This document shows positions 30,849 to 39,835 of a stretch of DNA of 64,000 nt, piece by piece. The notes below the pieces were generated by a model. That model made no database searches. It had not been told where the DNA came from and saw nothing but the letters and a program-made list of their open reading frames with translations. The translations under genes were made by a program, and so were the position numbers. Source of the stretch: Sphingomonas sp. CFBP 13720 (GTDB lineage: Bacteria; Pseudomonadota; Alphaproteobacteria; Sphingomonadales; Sphingomonadaceae); the NCBI RefSeq assembly GCF_014842075.1, contig NZ_JACYVA010000007.1, positions 105,452 through 169,451 of the forward strand, written 5' to 3'. Each line of letters begins with the position of its first letter. The first letter of the stretch is position 1.

Positions 30849-31793
30849 ATGGCGCTCCCGCCCCTGTTCGACCATCTGACGGTGCCGGTCGTCGCGGCCC
30901 CGCTGTTCATCGTTTCCGGGCCGGAAATGGTCATCGCCCAATGTACGGCGGGGATCGTCGGATCGTTTCCCGCGCTCAACGCCCGGCCGCAGTCGCTGCT
31001 CGATGAATGGCTGCACCGGATCACCGAAGCGCTCGCGGCGCACGACCGCGCCCATCCCGATCGACCCGCCGCACCGTATGCGGTCAACCAGATCGTGCAC
31101 CGGTCGAACGCACGGCTGGATGTGGACATGGCGGTATGTGCGAAGTGGCGGGTGCCGATCGTCATCACGTCGCTGGGCGCACGGGAGGATGTGAACCGCG
31201 CGGTCGCGGACTGGGGCGGCATCACACTGCACGATGTGATCGACGACCGGTTCGCGCACAAGGCGGTCGAGAAGGGCGCGGACGGGCTGATCCTCGTCTG
31301 CGCCGGTGCTGGCGGTCATGCCGGACGGCTGAACCCCTTCGCGTTCACGCAAGAGGTCCGGCAATGGTATGACGGCCCGGTCGCGCTGTCGGGTGCGATC
31401 GCGCATGGCGGCGCGGTGCTGGCGGCGCAGGCGATGGGCGCGGACCTCGCCTATATCGGATCGCCGTTCATCGCGACGGCGGAGGCGAACGCGACCCAAG
31501 CCTACAAGCAGGCGGTGGTCGACGGACGCGCCGCCGATATCGTCAACAGCAACCTGTTCACCGGGGTGCACGGCAATTACCTGCGCGCATCGATCGTGGC
31601 GGCGGGGCTGGACCCCGACGCGCTGCCCGAAAGCGACCCGTCCGCGATGGATTTCGGCGGCGGAGCAAAGGCGTGGAAGGATATCTGGGGATCGGGTCAG
31701 GGTATCGGTGCGGTCGATGCCGTAGTGGAGGCCAAAGACCGGATCGCGCAAATTGCGGGTGAGTATCGGGCCGCTCGGGCGCGGCTCGGCTGA
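30849..31793 (+). CDS. Nitronate monooxygenase
   Basis: FMN-dependent TIM-barrel enzyme (314 aa) oxidising alkyl nitronates such as propionate-3-nitronate. Motifs: VVAAPLFIVSGPEMVIAQC at the N-terminus, the phosphate/FMN loops LVCAGAGGHAG and VALSGAIAHGGAV, then AYIGSPFIATAEA. Its start follows the transporter stop by 4 bp, so it is probably co-transcribed with it, though the functional link is not evident. Confidence 0.93.
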   Translation: MALPPLFDHLTVPVVAAPLFIVSGPEMVIAQCTAGIVGSFPALNARPQSLLDEWLHRITEALAAHDRAHPDRPAAPYAVNQIVHRSNARLDVDMAVCAKWRVPIVITSLGAREDVNRAVADWGGITLHDVIDDRFAHKAVEKGADGLILVCAGAGGHAGRLNPFAFTQEVRQWYDGPVALSGAIAHGGAVLAAQAMGADLAYIGSPFIATAEANATQAYKQAVVDGRAADIVNSNLFTGVHGNYLRASIVAAGLDPDALPESDPSAMDFGGGAKAWKDIWGSGQGIGAVDAVVEAKDRIAQIAGEYRAARARLG

Positions 31794-31938
31794 ATCTACG
31801 CCATCCCCGTGAAGGCGATCGACGCTGAGATGGTGACGCGCCGCAGACGATGGTTCGGCGTAATCCGTAGTGCAGAGGACGGACGGCAGGCGCGCCAAAC
31901 CGCCATTCTCTGACCGTCAGGACGGAATGTCGATCGGC

Positions 31939-32397
31939 CTACAGCCGTCGCGTCAGTTGATCGAGCATCGCGCGGGCCGGACTGGCAGCGGGGGGGGCGT
32001 CCTGCGCCAGATCGATCAGCTCGACCCGCCGATGCAGATCGATGCTGGCGAGAATTAGCGTCCGCGCCGTGACGGGCATCCCGTCCAGCACCGCTGGATC
32101 GGTCGGCATCGCGTCGCCCAGCATCCGCACCGGGTCGCGCATGGCATCTGCTGCGATCTCGCCCGAGTCGATTGCACGCTGCGTCAGCAGCCATGCGATG
32201 ACGTGCATCAGGCGAGTCGTTACCTTCAACGATTCGCATGAAAAGACGACACGCTCGAGCGGCCCCAGCATCGCGCGTTCGTCGCGGACGCCATCGTCGA
32301 AATATCCGCGCGCTTCGTCCGCCAGCAGCATCGCTTCGCTGTACAGCGCATCGAGCAGCCGCCGACGAAGGGCCATTGCCCCGTCCAGCATGTGCAT
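31939..32397 (-). CDS. RcdA-like DUF1465 protein
   Basis: About 152 residues, largely helical. The sequence LYSEAMLLADEARGYFD, SCESLKVTTRLMHVIAWLL and QRAIDSGEI is typical of DUF1465, the family of Caulobacter RcdA, an adaptor that with CpdR and PopA helps ClpXP degrade CtrA at the G1-S transition. Three starts are possible (GTG 32412, ATG 32397, ATG 32391); 32397 has AAGG five bases upstream. A YdcH-like gene lies just upstream on the same strand. RcdA function is inferred from family only. Confidence 0.8.
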   Translation of the reverse strand: MHMLDGAMALRRRLLDALYSEAMLLADEARGYFDDGVRDERAMLGPLERVVFSCESLKVTTRLMHVIAWLLTQRAIDSGEIAADAMRDPVRMLGDAMPTDPAVLDGMPVTARTLILASIDLHRRVELIDLAQDAPPAASPARAMLDQLTRRL

Positions 32398-32481
32398 GCC
32401 GCCTTGTGTCACGTAAATAACGCAAGCGAAACGGCTAATTCGGGGCGCCCGGCGGCGGACTGTCCCCGTATGCGACGGCCG

Positions 32482-32679
32482 TCAGGCGATGATGTCGGGG
32501 ATCAACTGGTCCTCGACCGATGCAATTTCGTCGCGCAATCGCAGCTTGCGGCGTTTGAGCCGGGCCAGTTGCAGCTGATCGGTAGAAGCCGATGCGATCA
32601 GCGCCGCGATCGAGTCGTCGAGATCGCGGTGTTCGATCCGCATGATCCCGAGGCGTTGTTCAAGATCCGAATCATCCAT
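32482..32679 (-). CDS. YdcH-like DUF465 small coiled-coil protein
   Basis: 65 residues starting MDDSDLEQRLGIMRIEHRDL, with an acidic helix, then LARLKRRKLRLRDEIASVE, the basic-acidic helix typical of DUF465 (YdcH). These proteins form short antiparallel coiled coils of unknown role. The open frame extends 16 residues upstream without conserved sequence. It lies about 70 bp upstream of the RcdA-like gene and is divergent from another YdcH-like gene. Confidence 0.8.
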   Translation of the reverse strand: MDDSDLEQRLGIMRIEHRDLDDSIAALIASASTDQLQLARLKRRKLRLRDEIASVEDQLIPDIIA

Positions 32680-32830
32680 CGCGATGCACTGTCGCCCGAC
32701 AGCGTCCTGCTGGCAACGGCCCGGCATCTATTTTTGCACGCCACGTCGAATATCGTCGAGCGCCGGGCGACATCGTGCGTTTGATGTGTTGTACTCCGTA
32801 TCCCGTCAACGAAGCAGGAAGGACGCATCC

Positions 32831-32986
32831 ATGCAGACTGCCCACCTCGTAGCACTTGAAGCGAAACACGCCACGCTCGACCGCCAGATCGCGCTCGAGG
32901 CCCAGCGGCCATCGCCCGACCAGAATGTGCTGTCGTCGCTCAAGAAGCGAAAGCTGGCAGTGAAGCAGGAGATGACGGAGCAATAG
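32831..32986 (+). CDS. Second YdcH-like DUF465 small protein
   Basis: 51 residues, MQTAHLVALEAKHATLDRQI then SSLKKRKLAVKQEM, again the DUF465 pattern of an H/E-rich helix followed by a LKKRKL helix. An AGGAAGGA ribosome-binding site precedes the ATG. It is divergent from the minus-strand paralog at 32482-32679 across 151 bp, so the two probably share a regulatory region. A hairpin follows the stop. Confidence 0.8.
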   Translation: MQTAHLVALEAKHATLDRQIALEAQRPSPDQNVLSSLKKRKLAVKQEMTEQ

Positions 32987-32996
32987 CCGCGTCGCG

Positions 32997-33016
32997 CGGG
33001 GCCGTTAGCGGCCCCG
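32997..33016 (+). terminator. Hairpin after the YdcH-like gene
   Basis: Perfect 8-bp GC-rich stem (32997-33004 with 33009-33016) with a TTAG loop, 10 bp after the stop codon. There is no T-run after it, so intrinsic termination is probable but not certain. Confidence 0.5.
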
Positions 33017-33295
33017 TGCCATGACAGCAGGCTGGTGGTGCTACAACGCACACGGCGAAAGCTGCCTTCAACGCGGTTTGGGCTGAACATAACCGACGCC
33101 TTCCGCATACCAATGTTGCGGAGTTGACCGTCGCCCTTACTGGTCGGCTCGACCGGTTTGGGGTGCTACACCCGTCCGCAAATCGGTTCGCGAGGATTAG
33201 AACCGGACGTCGTAGCGCAACGGTCAGGCCAGGCTGATTGCCGATAACTTTGGGCTTTACGAAGCGGCGCTCTCTCGGCGGATATCGCTCTGACG
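33017..33295. other. Intergenic stretch with no gene seen
   Basis: About 280 bp between the hairpin after the plus-strand YdcH-like gene and the 3' end of the PilZ gene. Overlapping minus-strand frames are open but show no ribosome-binding site or protein family resemblance. I see no repeat or RNA gene here. Confidence 0.5.
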
Positions 33296-33652
33296 TCAGT
33301 CGTTCTCGGCCCTGCGTGCACCTGCATTCTGCACGTCGCGCGGATCGATTTCCTGATCGAACGCGATGCCGACGCGACCGTCGGTCGCCCATGCAATACG
33401 GCCGGAAACCTTGCCGATGCCGCGCAGTTCGATCTCGACCGGCGTGCCGCGCGGCGAGAAGGTCGGATGCTCCGCCATCAGTCCGCCGGCCGACAGGTTG
33501 CGGATGCGCACGGCCACCGCCTGCGGTTCGTCCCCTTCCCGCAGCATGGCGTTCAGGATCAGGCTGTCCCGCGCCTTCCGGTCGACCAGCGACCGCCCGT
33601 TCCGATCGTCTTCCGCCGTCGCCCGGAACGGTTCGATATCGATACTATCCAT
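33296..33652 (-). CDS. PilZ-domain protein (probable c-di-GMP binding)
   Basis: 118 residues. The N-terminal RKARDSLILNAML resembles the PilZ arginine motif, and IRNLSAGGLM fits D/N-x-S-x2-G, the second c-di-GMP contact. GTPVEIELRGIGKVSGRIAW and GRVGIAFDQEI complete the beta barrel. It is a stand-alone PilZ domain with no output domain, so it would act through a partner. It is the first gene of its own unit; dksA lies upstream on the same strand. Confidence 0.85.
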   Translation of the reverse strand: MDSIDIEPFRATAEDDRNGRSLVDRKARDSLILNAMLREGDEPQAVAVRIRNLSAGGLMAEHPTFSPRGTPVEIELRGIGKVSGRIAWATDGRVGIAFDQEIDPRDVQNAGARRAEND

Positions 33653-33720
33653 CCGGCCTGCCCGTTCTTCAATACAAGGGTTCGGCTATAGGCCGGCAAA
33701 CGTCGCCAAACCGTTAACCG

Positions 33721-34185
33721 CTATTCTTCACGCGATACGCGTTCCTGCCGTTCGTGACGGCTCTGCGCCTCGACCGTCATTGTCGCGATCGGGCGCGCTT
33801 CCAGCCGGCCGAGCGCGATCGGTTCGCCGGTGACTTCGCAAAATCCGTATTCGCCGTCGTCGATCCGACGGATCGCCGCCTCGATCTTCGAAATCAGCTT
33901 ACGCTGGCGGTCGCGGGTGCGCAGCTCGATCGACCAGTCGGTCTCGCTCGACGCGCGATCGGTCAGATCGGCCTCGCGCAGCGATTCATTCTGGAGATGC
34001 GTCAGCGTCCCTTGCGACTCGCGGAGGATCGCATCCTTCCACGCCAGCAATTTCGCGCGAAAATACGCCTGCTGCCGCGGGTTCATGAAGGGCTCGTCGC
34101 CATGGGGGCGATACCCGGTGCCGTCGTCGGTTGCGGGCGGCGGCACATCGAAAGGTTGCTTCGTATCGCTCAAAACGGTTGCCAT
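33721..34185 (-). CDS. dksA: DksA-type RNA polymerase-binding transcription factor
   Basis: 154 residues. A coiled coil (about 50-105, NPRQQAYFRAKLLAWKDAIL and ASSETDWSIELRTRDRQRKL) carries the acidic tip DxxDxxA-like LTDRAS that reaches the secondary channel of RNA polymerase, where DksA works with ppGpp. DGEYGFCEVTGEPI and RLEARPIATMTVEAQSRHE replace the four-Cys zinc finger, leaving a single Cys. Such degenerate forms are known in alphaproteobacteria. The start MATVLSDTK was chosen over an upstream frame with no homology. Confidence 0.9.
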   Translation of the reverse strand: MATVLSDTKQPFDVPPPATDDGTGYRPHGDEPFMNPRQQAYFRAKLLAWKDAILRESQGTLTHLQNESLREADLTDRASSETDWSIELRTRDRQRKLISKIEAAIRRIDDGEYGFCEVTGEPIALGRLEARPIATMTVEAQSRHERQERVSREE

Positions 34186-34496
34186 CCCCAGTCTCCACCC
34201 CGGTGGGGTTGCGCCCCTTTTTCCGCCGGGCCTATATCGGGGGCAGAGCCGCTCCACAAGCCAAACGGAACAGGGTGAGATTCGTTGGGAAGATGAGGGG
34301 CGCAGCGGCGAGCGCGCCGTCTCTTTCCGGTACGGTCCCGCCCACCGCGCGCTGGTAACGATGCGACCGGACCGATATCGGGCAAGGATCGCGGCGATTC
34401 CGGTTGAATTTTACGTTTTGTTGGTCTTGCTGGGACACGGTCTTCCGAAATGCGGCGAACGGCCATGGTTTCGGTGACGGGGAAGATTGGGACGGC
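34186..34496. other. Divergent regulatory region between dksA and the repeat protein
   Basis: 311 bp holding the 5' ends of two divergent genes. A local AT-rich patch near 34403-34425 stands out from the GC-rich surroundings and probably contains promoter elements for the plus-strand gene, but I could not fix -35 and -10 boxes with confidence. No gene is supported here. Confidence 0.45.
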
Positions 34497-35456
34497 ATGT
34501 CGGTAAAGATGGCCCTGGCGAAACTCTGTGCCTGCGCATGCGGCGGCGCGATCATCGGCGGCGGCGCGGTGCACGTCGCCGAATCGTCGCCGCAGCGACA
34601 GATCACCAAGCGCGCGATCACCAAACGCGCCGTAACGAAGCGGGCGGTGCAGCGGGTCGCGCGCCAGCGAACCGTCCGTCGGGTCGTCACCCGCACGACC
34701 GCGACCTGCCCCCCGGCGGTGGTGACGGTCGCCAGCCAGTCCGCACCGATCCCGTTGCCGCCGCTATATGATCCCGGCGCGATGTCGGGCGGCGGAGGCT
34801 TTGGCGGCGGACCGGTCGTCGTCGGCGGCACTGGCGGCGGTGGTATCGGCGGCGGGTTCTTCGCCGGCGGCTTTTTCGGCGGCGGTGGCGGTTCGGATGG
34901 CGGGTCGAGCGGCATCATCGTGTCGTCGACATCCAGCAGCAGCGGCGGATCGACATCGACGTCGTCCGGTGGATCGTCGACCAGCACCGGCGGTGTATCC
35001 AGTACTGGCAGCACATCGTCCGCATCGGGCGGCAGCAGCGGCGACGTGTCGTCCAGCACGTCGTCCTCGACGGGCGGGAACGTGTCGACCAGTACGTCGT
35101 CCTCTTCCAGCGGGAACGTGTCGACCAGCACGTCCTCATCGTCATCGGGCAACGTGTCGACCAGCACGTCCTCATCGTCATCGGGCAACGTGTCGTCCAG
35201 CACGTCGTCCTCGTCGAACGGGTCCTCTACCTCGACCAGCACCAGCAGTTCGTCGAACGGATCGTCGAGCCACGGATGGTCGTCGAACGGCGGATGGAGT
35301 TCGAACGGCGGCAGTTCGCATGGTCATCCGCCGCCATCGTCGAGCGGCGGGCCTACGCCGGTCCCCGCCCCGCCGATGCTATTGCTGTTCGGCGGGGCGG
35401 CGGCGGTGCTGGTGTTGCGCAAGCGGCTGACGCGCAAGCCGCGCACTGCCGGTTGA
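34497..35456 (+). CDS. Ser/Thr/Gly-repeat surface protein with a PEP-CTERM-like sorting tail
   Basis: 319 residues. A short hydrophobic N-terminus (ALAKLCACACGGAIIGGG) works as a signal or anchor, followed by a basic patch with repeated TKRA units. A Gly-rich segment (about 95-135) leads to a long Ser/Thr region with five 12-residue units (GNVSTSTSSSSS type), then Asn/Gly/His repeats. The C-terminus PTPVPAPPMLLLFGGAAA ends with a hydrophobic helix and RKRLTRK, like a VPAP-type PEP-CTERM/exosortase signal. Start has GGAAG upstream. The function is unknown; O-glycosylation of the Ser/Thr tract is plausible. Confidence 0.75.
   Translation: MSVKMALAKLCACACGGAIIGGGAVHVAESSPQRQITKRAITKRAVTKRAVQRVARQRTVRRVVTRTTATCPPAVVTVASQSAPIPLPPLYDPGAMSGGGGFGGGPVVVGGTGGGGIGGGFFAGGFFGGGGGSDGGSSGIIVSSTSSSSGGSTSTSSGGSSTSTGGVSSTGSTSSASGGSSGDVSSSTSSSTGGNVSTSTSSSSSGNVSTSTSSSSSGNVSTSTSSSSSGNVSSSTSSSSNGSSTSTSTSSSSNGSSSHGWSSNGGWSSNGGSSHGHPPPSSSGGPTPVPAPPMLLLFGGAAAVLVLRKRLTRKPRTAG
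35040..35219 (+). repeat. Five tandem 36-bp repeats in the Ser/Thr region
   Basis: Units start at 35040, 35076, 35112, 35148 and 35184, in frame, each coding 12 residues of the pattern G-[DN]-V-S-[ST]-S-T-S-S-S. Units 3 and 4 are nearly identical in DNA, so copy number may vary between strains by slippage or recombination. Confidence 0.85.
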
Positions 35457-35465
35457 CGTGCCGCG

Positions 35466-35921
35466 TCAGGCGGCGGCGATCAGCTTCGTGATCTGATCGA
35501 CCGGATGGCCGGTCAGGTCCTTGTCGAGTTCGCCGGCCAGACGATCGGCGACGGTCTTGTGGTAATGTTTGCGCAACTCGCCGAGCGTGCGTGGCGGCGC
35601 GACGACGATCAGCGATTCAAAATCGTTGGCCAGCGCGCGCCGCTTGAGCAGGTCGGCGGCGTCGGCGGCGAAGCGATCCTCGGCCTGCTGATGATAATCG
35701 GCCTCGCCCATGTTACCGCCGCCGCTGGCGAAGTTGCCGCCGCGCAACGACAATGACTGTCCGGCCGCGTCGGTCTTTTGATGACGGTCGGCGGGGTTCG
35801 CCTGCATCTGCTGATCCTCGACCACGAGGTCCGGCGCGGTTGCCGTTCCCTCGTTGCGGAAGAACAGCATCTTGCGGCCATCGGCCACCAGCACGCAGGT
35901 GTTGTGGGGTATCTGCATCAT
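35466..35921 (-). CDS. Host attachment family protein
   Basis: 151 residues starting [21 protein letters not shown]. The family (host attachment protein, PF10116 type) was named from plant-associated rhizobia and resembles an eRF1 domain fold. The segments [18 protein letters not shown] and [19 protein letters not shown] are characteristic. It is a cytoplasmic-looking protein with no signal peptide, despite the name; biochemical role unknown. Convergent with the repeat protein gene, 9 bp apart. Confidence 0.85.
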   Translation of the reverse strand: MMQIPHNTCVLVADGRKMLFFRNEGTATAPDLVVEDQQMQANPADRHQKTDAAGQSLSLRGGNFASGGGNMGEADYHQQAEDRFAADAADLLKRRALANDFESLIVVAPPRTLGELRKHYHKTVADRLAGELDKDLTGHPVDQITKLIAAA

Positions 35922-36010
35922 CCACTCCCTCGATTGACCCTTCGCCAACGCATCTGCGGGGCGGAGGGTTGCGACTTGCACCGCCGCACGCGCGCCGCCA
36001 TAGCCCCGGC

Positions 36011-37285
36011 ATGCACGATATCCGCCTGATCCGCGACGATCCCGCCGCCTTCGACGCAGCCCTCGCCCGCCGGGGATTCGAGCCGCGATCGGCGGCGCTG
36101 GCCGCGCTGGACGAACGTCGCCGCGCGCTTCTGACCGAGATCCAGGCGGGACAGGCGCGCCGCAACGAAGCGTCGAAGGCGATCGGCGCGGCCAAGGCGC
36201 AGCGTGACGAGGCGACCGCTGCGACGCTGATGGCCGAGGTCGCGGCGCTCAAGGAGCGGATGCCCGCGATCGAGGCGCAGGAAGCGGCACTGGGTGCGGA
36301 GCTGACCGACGCGCTGGCCGGCATTCCCAACCTGCCGCTGGCCGACGTGCCCGAAGGTGCGGACGAAGACGACAATCTGGTCGAAAAGACGGTTGGCGAT
36401 CCGCCGGCCTTCGGCTTTGCAGTCCGCGAGCATGACGCGATCGGGCCGGCGATCGGGCTGGATTTCGAAACCGGGGTCAAGCTGGCGGGGGCACGCTTCA
36501 CGCTGGTGCGGGGGGCGGCGGCGAAGCTGCACCGGGCATTGGGCCAATATATGCTCGACACGTTGACCGGCATTCATGGCTATGAGGAAATGGTGCCGCC
36601 GGTGCTGGTGCGCGGCGACGCGCTGTTCGGCACGGGCCAGTTGCCGAAGTTCGCCGACGACCTGTTCCGCACCACCGACGATCGCTGGCTGATCCCGACC
36701 GCCGAAGTGTCGCTGACCAACATCGTGGCAGGGCAGATATTGCCCGAGCGCGAATTGCCGCTGCGGTTCACCGCGCTGACCATGTGCTTCCGCGCGGAGG
36801 CCGGTGCGGCGGGTCGCGATACGCGCGGCTTCATCCGCCAGCACCAGTTCGAGAAGGCGGAGATGGTGTCGATCACCACCCCCGACCAGTCGGATGCCGA
36901 GCATGAGCGGATGACGCAGGCGGCGGAGGATATCCTCAACCGGCTGGGGCTGCCGTTCCGACGGATGAAGCTGTGCACCGGGGACATGGGCTTTTCGGCA
37001 GCGCGGACCTATGATCTCGAAGTATGGTTGCCCGGACAGGATCGGTATCGCGAGATTTCGAGTTGTTCGACCTGTACCGATTTCCAGGCGCGGCGGATGA
37101 ATGCGCGGTTCCGGCCAGAGGGAGAGAAGGCGACGCGCTTCGTCCACACGCTCAACGGATCGGGGCTGGCAGTGGGGCGGACGCTGGTCGCGGTGGTCGA
37201 GAATCACCAGCAGGCCGATGGTTCGGTCGTGGTGCCCGACGTGCTACGGCGGTATGTGGGTGCCGAGGTGCTGACGCCGGCATAA
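36011..37285 (+). CDS. serS: Seryl-tRNA synthetase
   Basis: Class II synthetase (424 aa). It starts [21 protein letters not shown]; the N-terminal long coiled-coil arm (about 30-100) that grips the tRNA-Ser variable arm is evident. Catalytic motifs: [13 protein letters not shown] (motif 2 with FRAEAG), the QHQFEKAEM segment and [19 protein letters not shown] (motif 3). The ATG at 36011 fits the family; the frame upstream is spurious. It is followed by the NlpD-like lipoprotein gene. Confidence 0.97.
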   Translation: MHDIRLIRDDPAAFDAALARRGFEPRSAALAALDERRRALLTEIQAGQARRNEASKAIGAAKAQRDEATAATLMAEVAALKERMPAIEAQEAALGAELTDALAGIPNLPLADVPEGADEDDNLVEKTVGDPPAFGFAVREHDAIGPAIGLDFETGVKLAGARFTLVRGAAAKLHRALGQYMLDTLTGIHGYEEMVPPVLVRGDALFGTGQLPKFADDLFRTTDDRWLIPTAEVSLTNIVAGQILPERELPLRFTALTMCFRAEAGAAGRDTRGFIRQHQFEKAEMVSITTPDQSDAEHERMTQAAEDILNRLGLPFRRMKLCTGDMGFSAARTYDLEVWLPGQDRYREISSCSTCTDFQARRMNARFRPEGEKATRFVHTLNGSGLAVGRTLVAVVENHQQADGSVVVPDVLRRYVGAEVLTPA

Positions 37286-37342
37286 CCGGCGATGCGCGCG
37301 GCAACGGGTCCGGCGACGGGCGGAACCGGTACGGGAGGCGGA

Positions 37343-38431
37343 ATGCGGGCGGCAGCGGCATATGGCGTGACGGTGGCGTTGGGCGGATTGCTGGCGGGAT
37401 GTATCCCGCCCGGTGCCGATCGCGTCGACCCTGCCACCCCGCGACCACATGCCCCCCGCCCTGCCCAGGCCGCGCCCGGCACGCCGCCCGCGACCGAGCA
37501 GAAGGGCGACGGCGTCACCGCGTTACCGTCCCCGCCGCCCGCGTGGGAAGCGCGGCGCGTGGTCGCGGATGCGCGGATCGTGCCGTCCGACAGCTATCTC
37601 GTGATGCGCGGCGACACGCTTCGCGGCATCGCGGAACGCACCGGGGCCGGATCGGAAGCGATCGCACGCGCCAATGGCCTCGTGCCGCCCTTCACGATTC
37701 GCGCAGGACAGCGGCTGGCGATCCCTGGTGGGCGCTATCATGCGGTGCGCGAGGGGCAGACCGGCATCGCCATCGCCCGCGCCTATGGCGTCGACTGGAG
37801 CCGGATCGTCACCGCCAACGCGTTGGCCGACCCGTTCATCCTGCGCACCGGACAGCGTATCCTGATCCCCGGCGATGCCGTGCCGCGATCGGCGGCCGAA
37901 CGGGCGGCGGCGTTCCGGCTGGATATCGACGACATCCTGACCGGCGGCGAACCGGCGATCGCGGTCGACGAGCGTCCCGCGCGCGCCACCCAGTCGCCGC
38001 GCCGCGTGCTGCCATCCACCGCCGCCGTCGCGCCGCCGCCCGCCACATCGCCCGGCCGGTTCGGCTGGCCGGTCGACGGGCGCGTGCTCAAACGGTTCGG
38101 CGCGGGCGACAGCGGCGAGCGCAACGACGGCATCAAGATCGCGGTGCCTGTCGACACGCCGATCCTTGCCGCCGCCGACGGCACCGTCGCCTATGTCGGG
38201 ACCGGCGTTCCCGGGCTGGGTGGCGTGGTGATTATCCGGCACGGCGGTGGGCTGACCACCGTCTACGGCCATGCCAACCAGTTGCTCGTCCAGCGTGGTC
38301 AGGCGATCAAACAAGGGCAGAAGATCGCGCTGTCGGGCGATTCGGGCTATGCCGATCGGCCGCAGCTGCATTTCGAACTGCGATCGGGCCGGACGCCGGT
38401 CGATCCGCTCACCCGCCTGCCCCGCCGATGA
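37343..38431 (+). CDS. NlpD-like lipoprotein with two LysM domains and a degenerate M23/LytM domain
   Basis: 362 residues. Signal peptide with lipobox LLAGC (Cys about 20); a Pro-rich stretch; two LysM domains (about 75-120 and 125-170) that bind peptidoglycan; and a C-terminal M23 (LytM) domain (about 240-350). The zinc residues are incomplete: the first motif is RNDGIKIA in place of HxGxD, and the last is QLHFEL in place of HLHFE. That suggests an amidase activator like NlpD or EnvC, not a hydrolase. The start was set at the ATG after GGGAGG; 17 codons upstream is the alternative. It overlaps the channel gene by ATGA. Confidence 0.88.
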   Translation: MRAAAAYGVTVALGGLLAGCIPPGADRVDPATPRPHAPRPAQAAPGTPPATEQKGDGVTALPSPPPAWEARRVVADARIVPSDSYLVMRGDTLRGIAERTGAGSEAIARANGLVPPFTIRAGQRLAIPGGRYHAVREGQTGIAIARAYGVDWSRIVTANALADPFILRTGQRILIPGDAVPRSAAERAAAFRLDIDDILTGGEPAIAVDERPARATQSPRRVLPSTAAVAPPPATSPGRFGWPVDGRVLKRFGAGDSGERNDGIKIAVPVDTPILAAADGTVAYVGTGVPGLGGVVIIRHGGGLTTVYGHANQLLVQRGQAIKQGQKIALSGDSGYADRPQLHFELRSGRTPVDPLTRLPRR

Positions 38432-39438
38432 GAACGCGCGCACCCCGCGCGATCCTGCGCCAGTCGTCGCCCTTACCGGTCTGGGCATCGATCCTGTGGC
38501 GGGTAGTCGCGGTGCTGACGCTGGTCGGGATCGCGGTCGCGGTCCACTGGTTCGATCGCGACGGCCTGCGCGATAATTATGACGGGCAGGTCAGTTTTGC
38601 CGACGTCATCTATTTCACGATGATATCGATCACGACCACCGGCTATGGCGACATCGCGCCGGTGACGGAGCGGGCGCGGTTGTTCGATGCGCTGATCGTC
38701 ACGCCGATCCGGGTGTTCGTCGTGCTGCTGTTCATCGGCACGACGTATCAATTCGTCCTTCGACGCAGATGGGAACGTTGGCGCATGGCACTTCTTCAGG
38801 ACAAGCTGACGGGGCATATCGTCGTCGCCGGGTTCGGCAAGACCGGGTCGGAAGCCGTCGACGAGTTGATCGCACGCGGCGAGGACCCGCGCCGGATCGT
38901 GGTGATCGACCGCGACGAACCGGATATCACCCGTGCCGCCGCGCTGGGCTGTATCGTGTTGCAGGCGGACGCGACGCGCGACACGACGCTGGCGGACGTC
39001 CGCGTCGCGGCGGCGCGCGCGCTGATCGTCGCAACCGGGCGCGACGACACGTCGGTGCTGGTGACGCTGACCGCGCGCCATCTGGCACCCGACGTGCCGA
39101 TCAGCGTCATCGTGAAGGCGGCGGACAATGAATTCCCGGCGCGTGCGGCCGGCGCGACGACCGTCATCAACCCCGTCAGCTTCGCTGGGCTGCTGCTCGC
39201 CGGATCGTGTCGCGGACCGCATATCGCTGACTATCTTCTCGACCTGGCATCGATCGGGGGACCGGTGGCGCTCAACGAACGCAAGGTCCGGCCCGAAGAG
39301 GTCGGACGCCCGTTGTCGGCCATCGCCACCGGCCTTGGCGTCCGGGTGTATCGTGGCGACGGGAAATATAGGTTCGACGCCCCCGAAGTGAACCAATTGT
39401 GCGACGGCGACACCATCGTCGAAATCGTGACGAAGTGA
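38428..39438 (+). CDS. Two-helix potassium channel with a TrkA-N (RCK) domain
   Basis: 336 residues. Two membrane helices (about 20-42 and 80-105) flank the pore loop TTTGYGD, the K+ selectivity filter. A long cytoplasmic TrkA-N domain follows, with the nucleotide-binding motif [13 protein letters not shown] and the acidic VVIDRDEPD; a C-terminal TrkA-C-like part ends [10 protein letters not shown]. It is a Kch-type channel whose RCK domain probably binds NAD(H) or another ligand. It overlaps both neighbours (NlpD-like upstream, DUF486 downstream), forming a tight operon. Confidence 0.92.
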   Translation: MRTRAPRAILRQSSPLPVWASILWRVVAVLTLVGIAVAVHWFDRDGLRDNYDGQVSFADVIYFTMISITTTGYGDIAPVTERARLFDALIVTPIRVFVVLLFIGTTYQFVLRRRWERWRMALLQDKLTGHIVVAGFGKTGSEAVDELIARGEDPRRIVVIDRDEPDITRAAALGCIVLQADATRDTTLADVRVAAARALIVATGRDDTSVLVTLTARHLAPDVPISVIVKAADNEFPARAAGATTVINPVSFAGLLLAGSCRGPHIADYLLDLASIGGPVALNERKVRPEEVGRPLSAIATGLGVRVYRGDGKYRFDAPEVNQLCDGDTIVEIVTK

Positions 39439-39782
39439 TGCCCGACGCCGCGCGCCTGTGGCCGATCCTGCTGCTGGTCGCGTCGAACGTCTTCATGACC
39501 TTCGCATGGTACGGTCATCTGAAATATCGCGGCGCGCCGATCCTGATCGTGATCCTTGCCAGCTGGGGCATCGCGTTCTTCGAATATTGCCTTGCCGTGC
39601 CCGCCAACCGCATCGGCGCGGGCGTCTATTCGGCGGCGCAGCTCAAGGGGATGCAGGAGGTCATCACGCTGACGATCTTCGCCGGGTTCTCGGTACTGTA
39701 TCTGGGCCAGCGGATCACGACCAACCATCTGATCGGCTTCGGACTGATCGCAGCAGGCGCGTTCTTCCTGTTCCGCGACTGA
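39438..39782 (+). CDS. DMT-type membrane protein, DUF486
   Basis: 114 residues with four hydrophobic helices: [55 protein letters not shown] and [15 protein letters not shown]. The signature AWYGHLK and [12 protein letters not shown] identify DUF486 (PF04342), half-size relatives of drug/metabolite transporters. The substrate is unknown. The ATG overlaps the stop of the channel gene. Confidence 0.88.
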   Translation: MPDAARLWPILLLVASNVFMTFAWYGHLKYRGAPILIVILASWGIAFFEYCLAVPANRIGAGVYSAAQLKGMQEVITLTIFAGFSVLYLGQRITTNHLIGFGLIAAGAFFLFRD

Positions 39783-39835
39783 TCGGGCGGGGCGGCTGGA
39801 TTTTTCCGCGAAAATCGCTATCTGCCGGAGCGATC

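Noticed and set aside
35040..35219. Regular repeats that could suggest a CRISPR array
   Set aside because: Units are in-frame protein repeats without unique spacers; not CRISPR.
34232..35242. Long minus-strand frame of 336 aa rich in Asp and Glu opposite the repeat protein
   Set aside because: It is the reverse complement of the Ser/Thr repeat region; the acidic repeats mirror the codon pattern of the plus-strand gene, and the frame also runs through the divergent promoter region.
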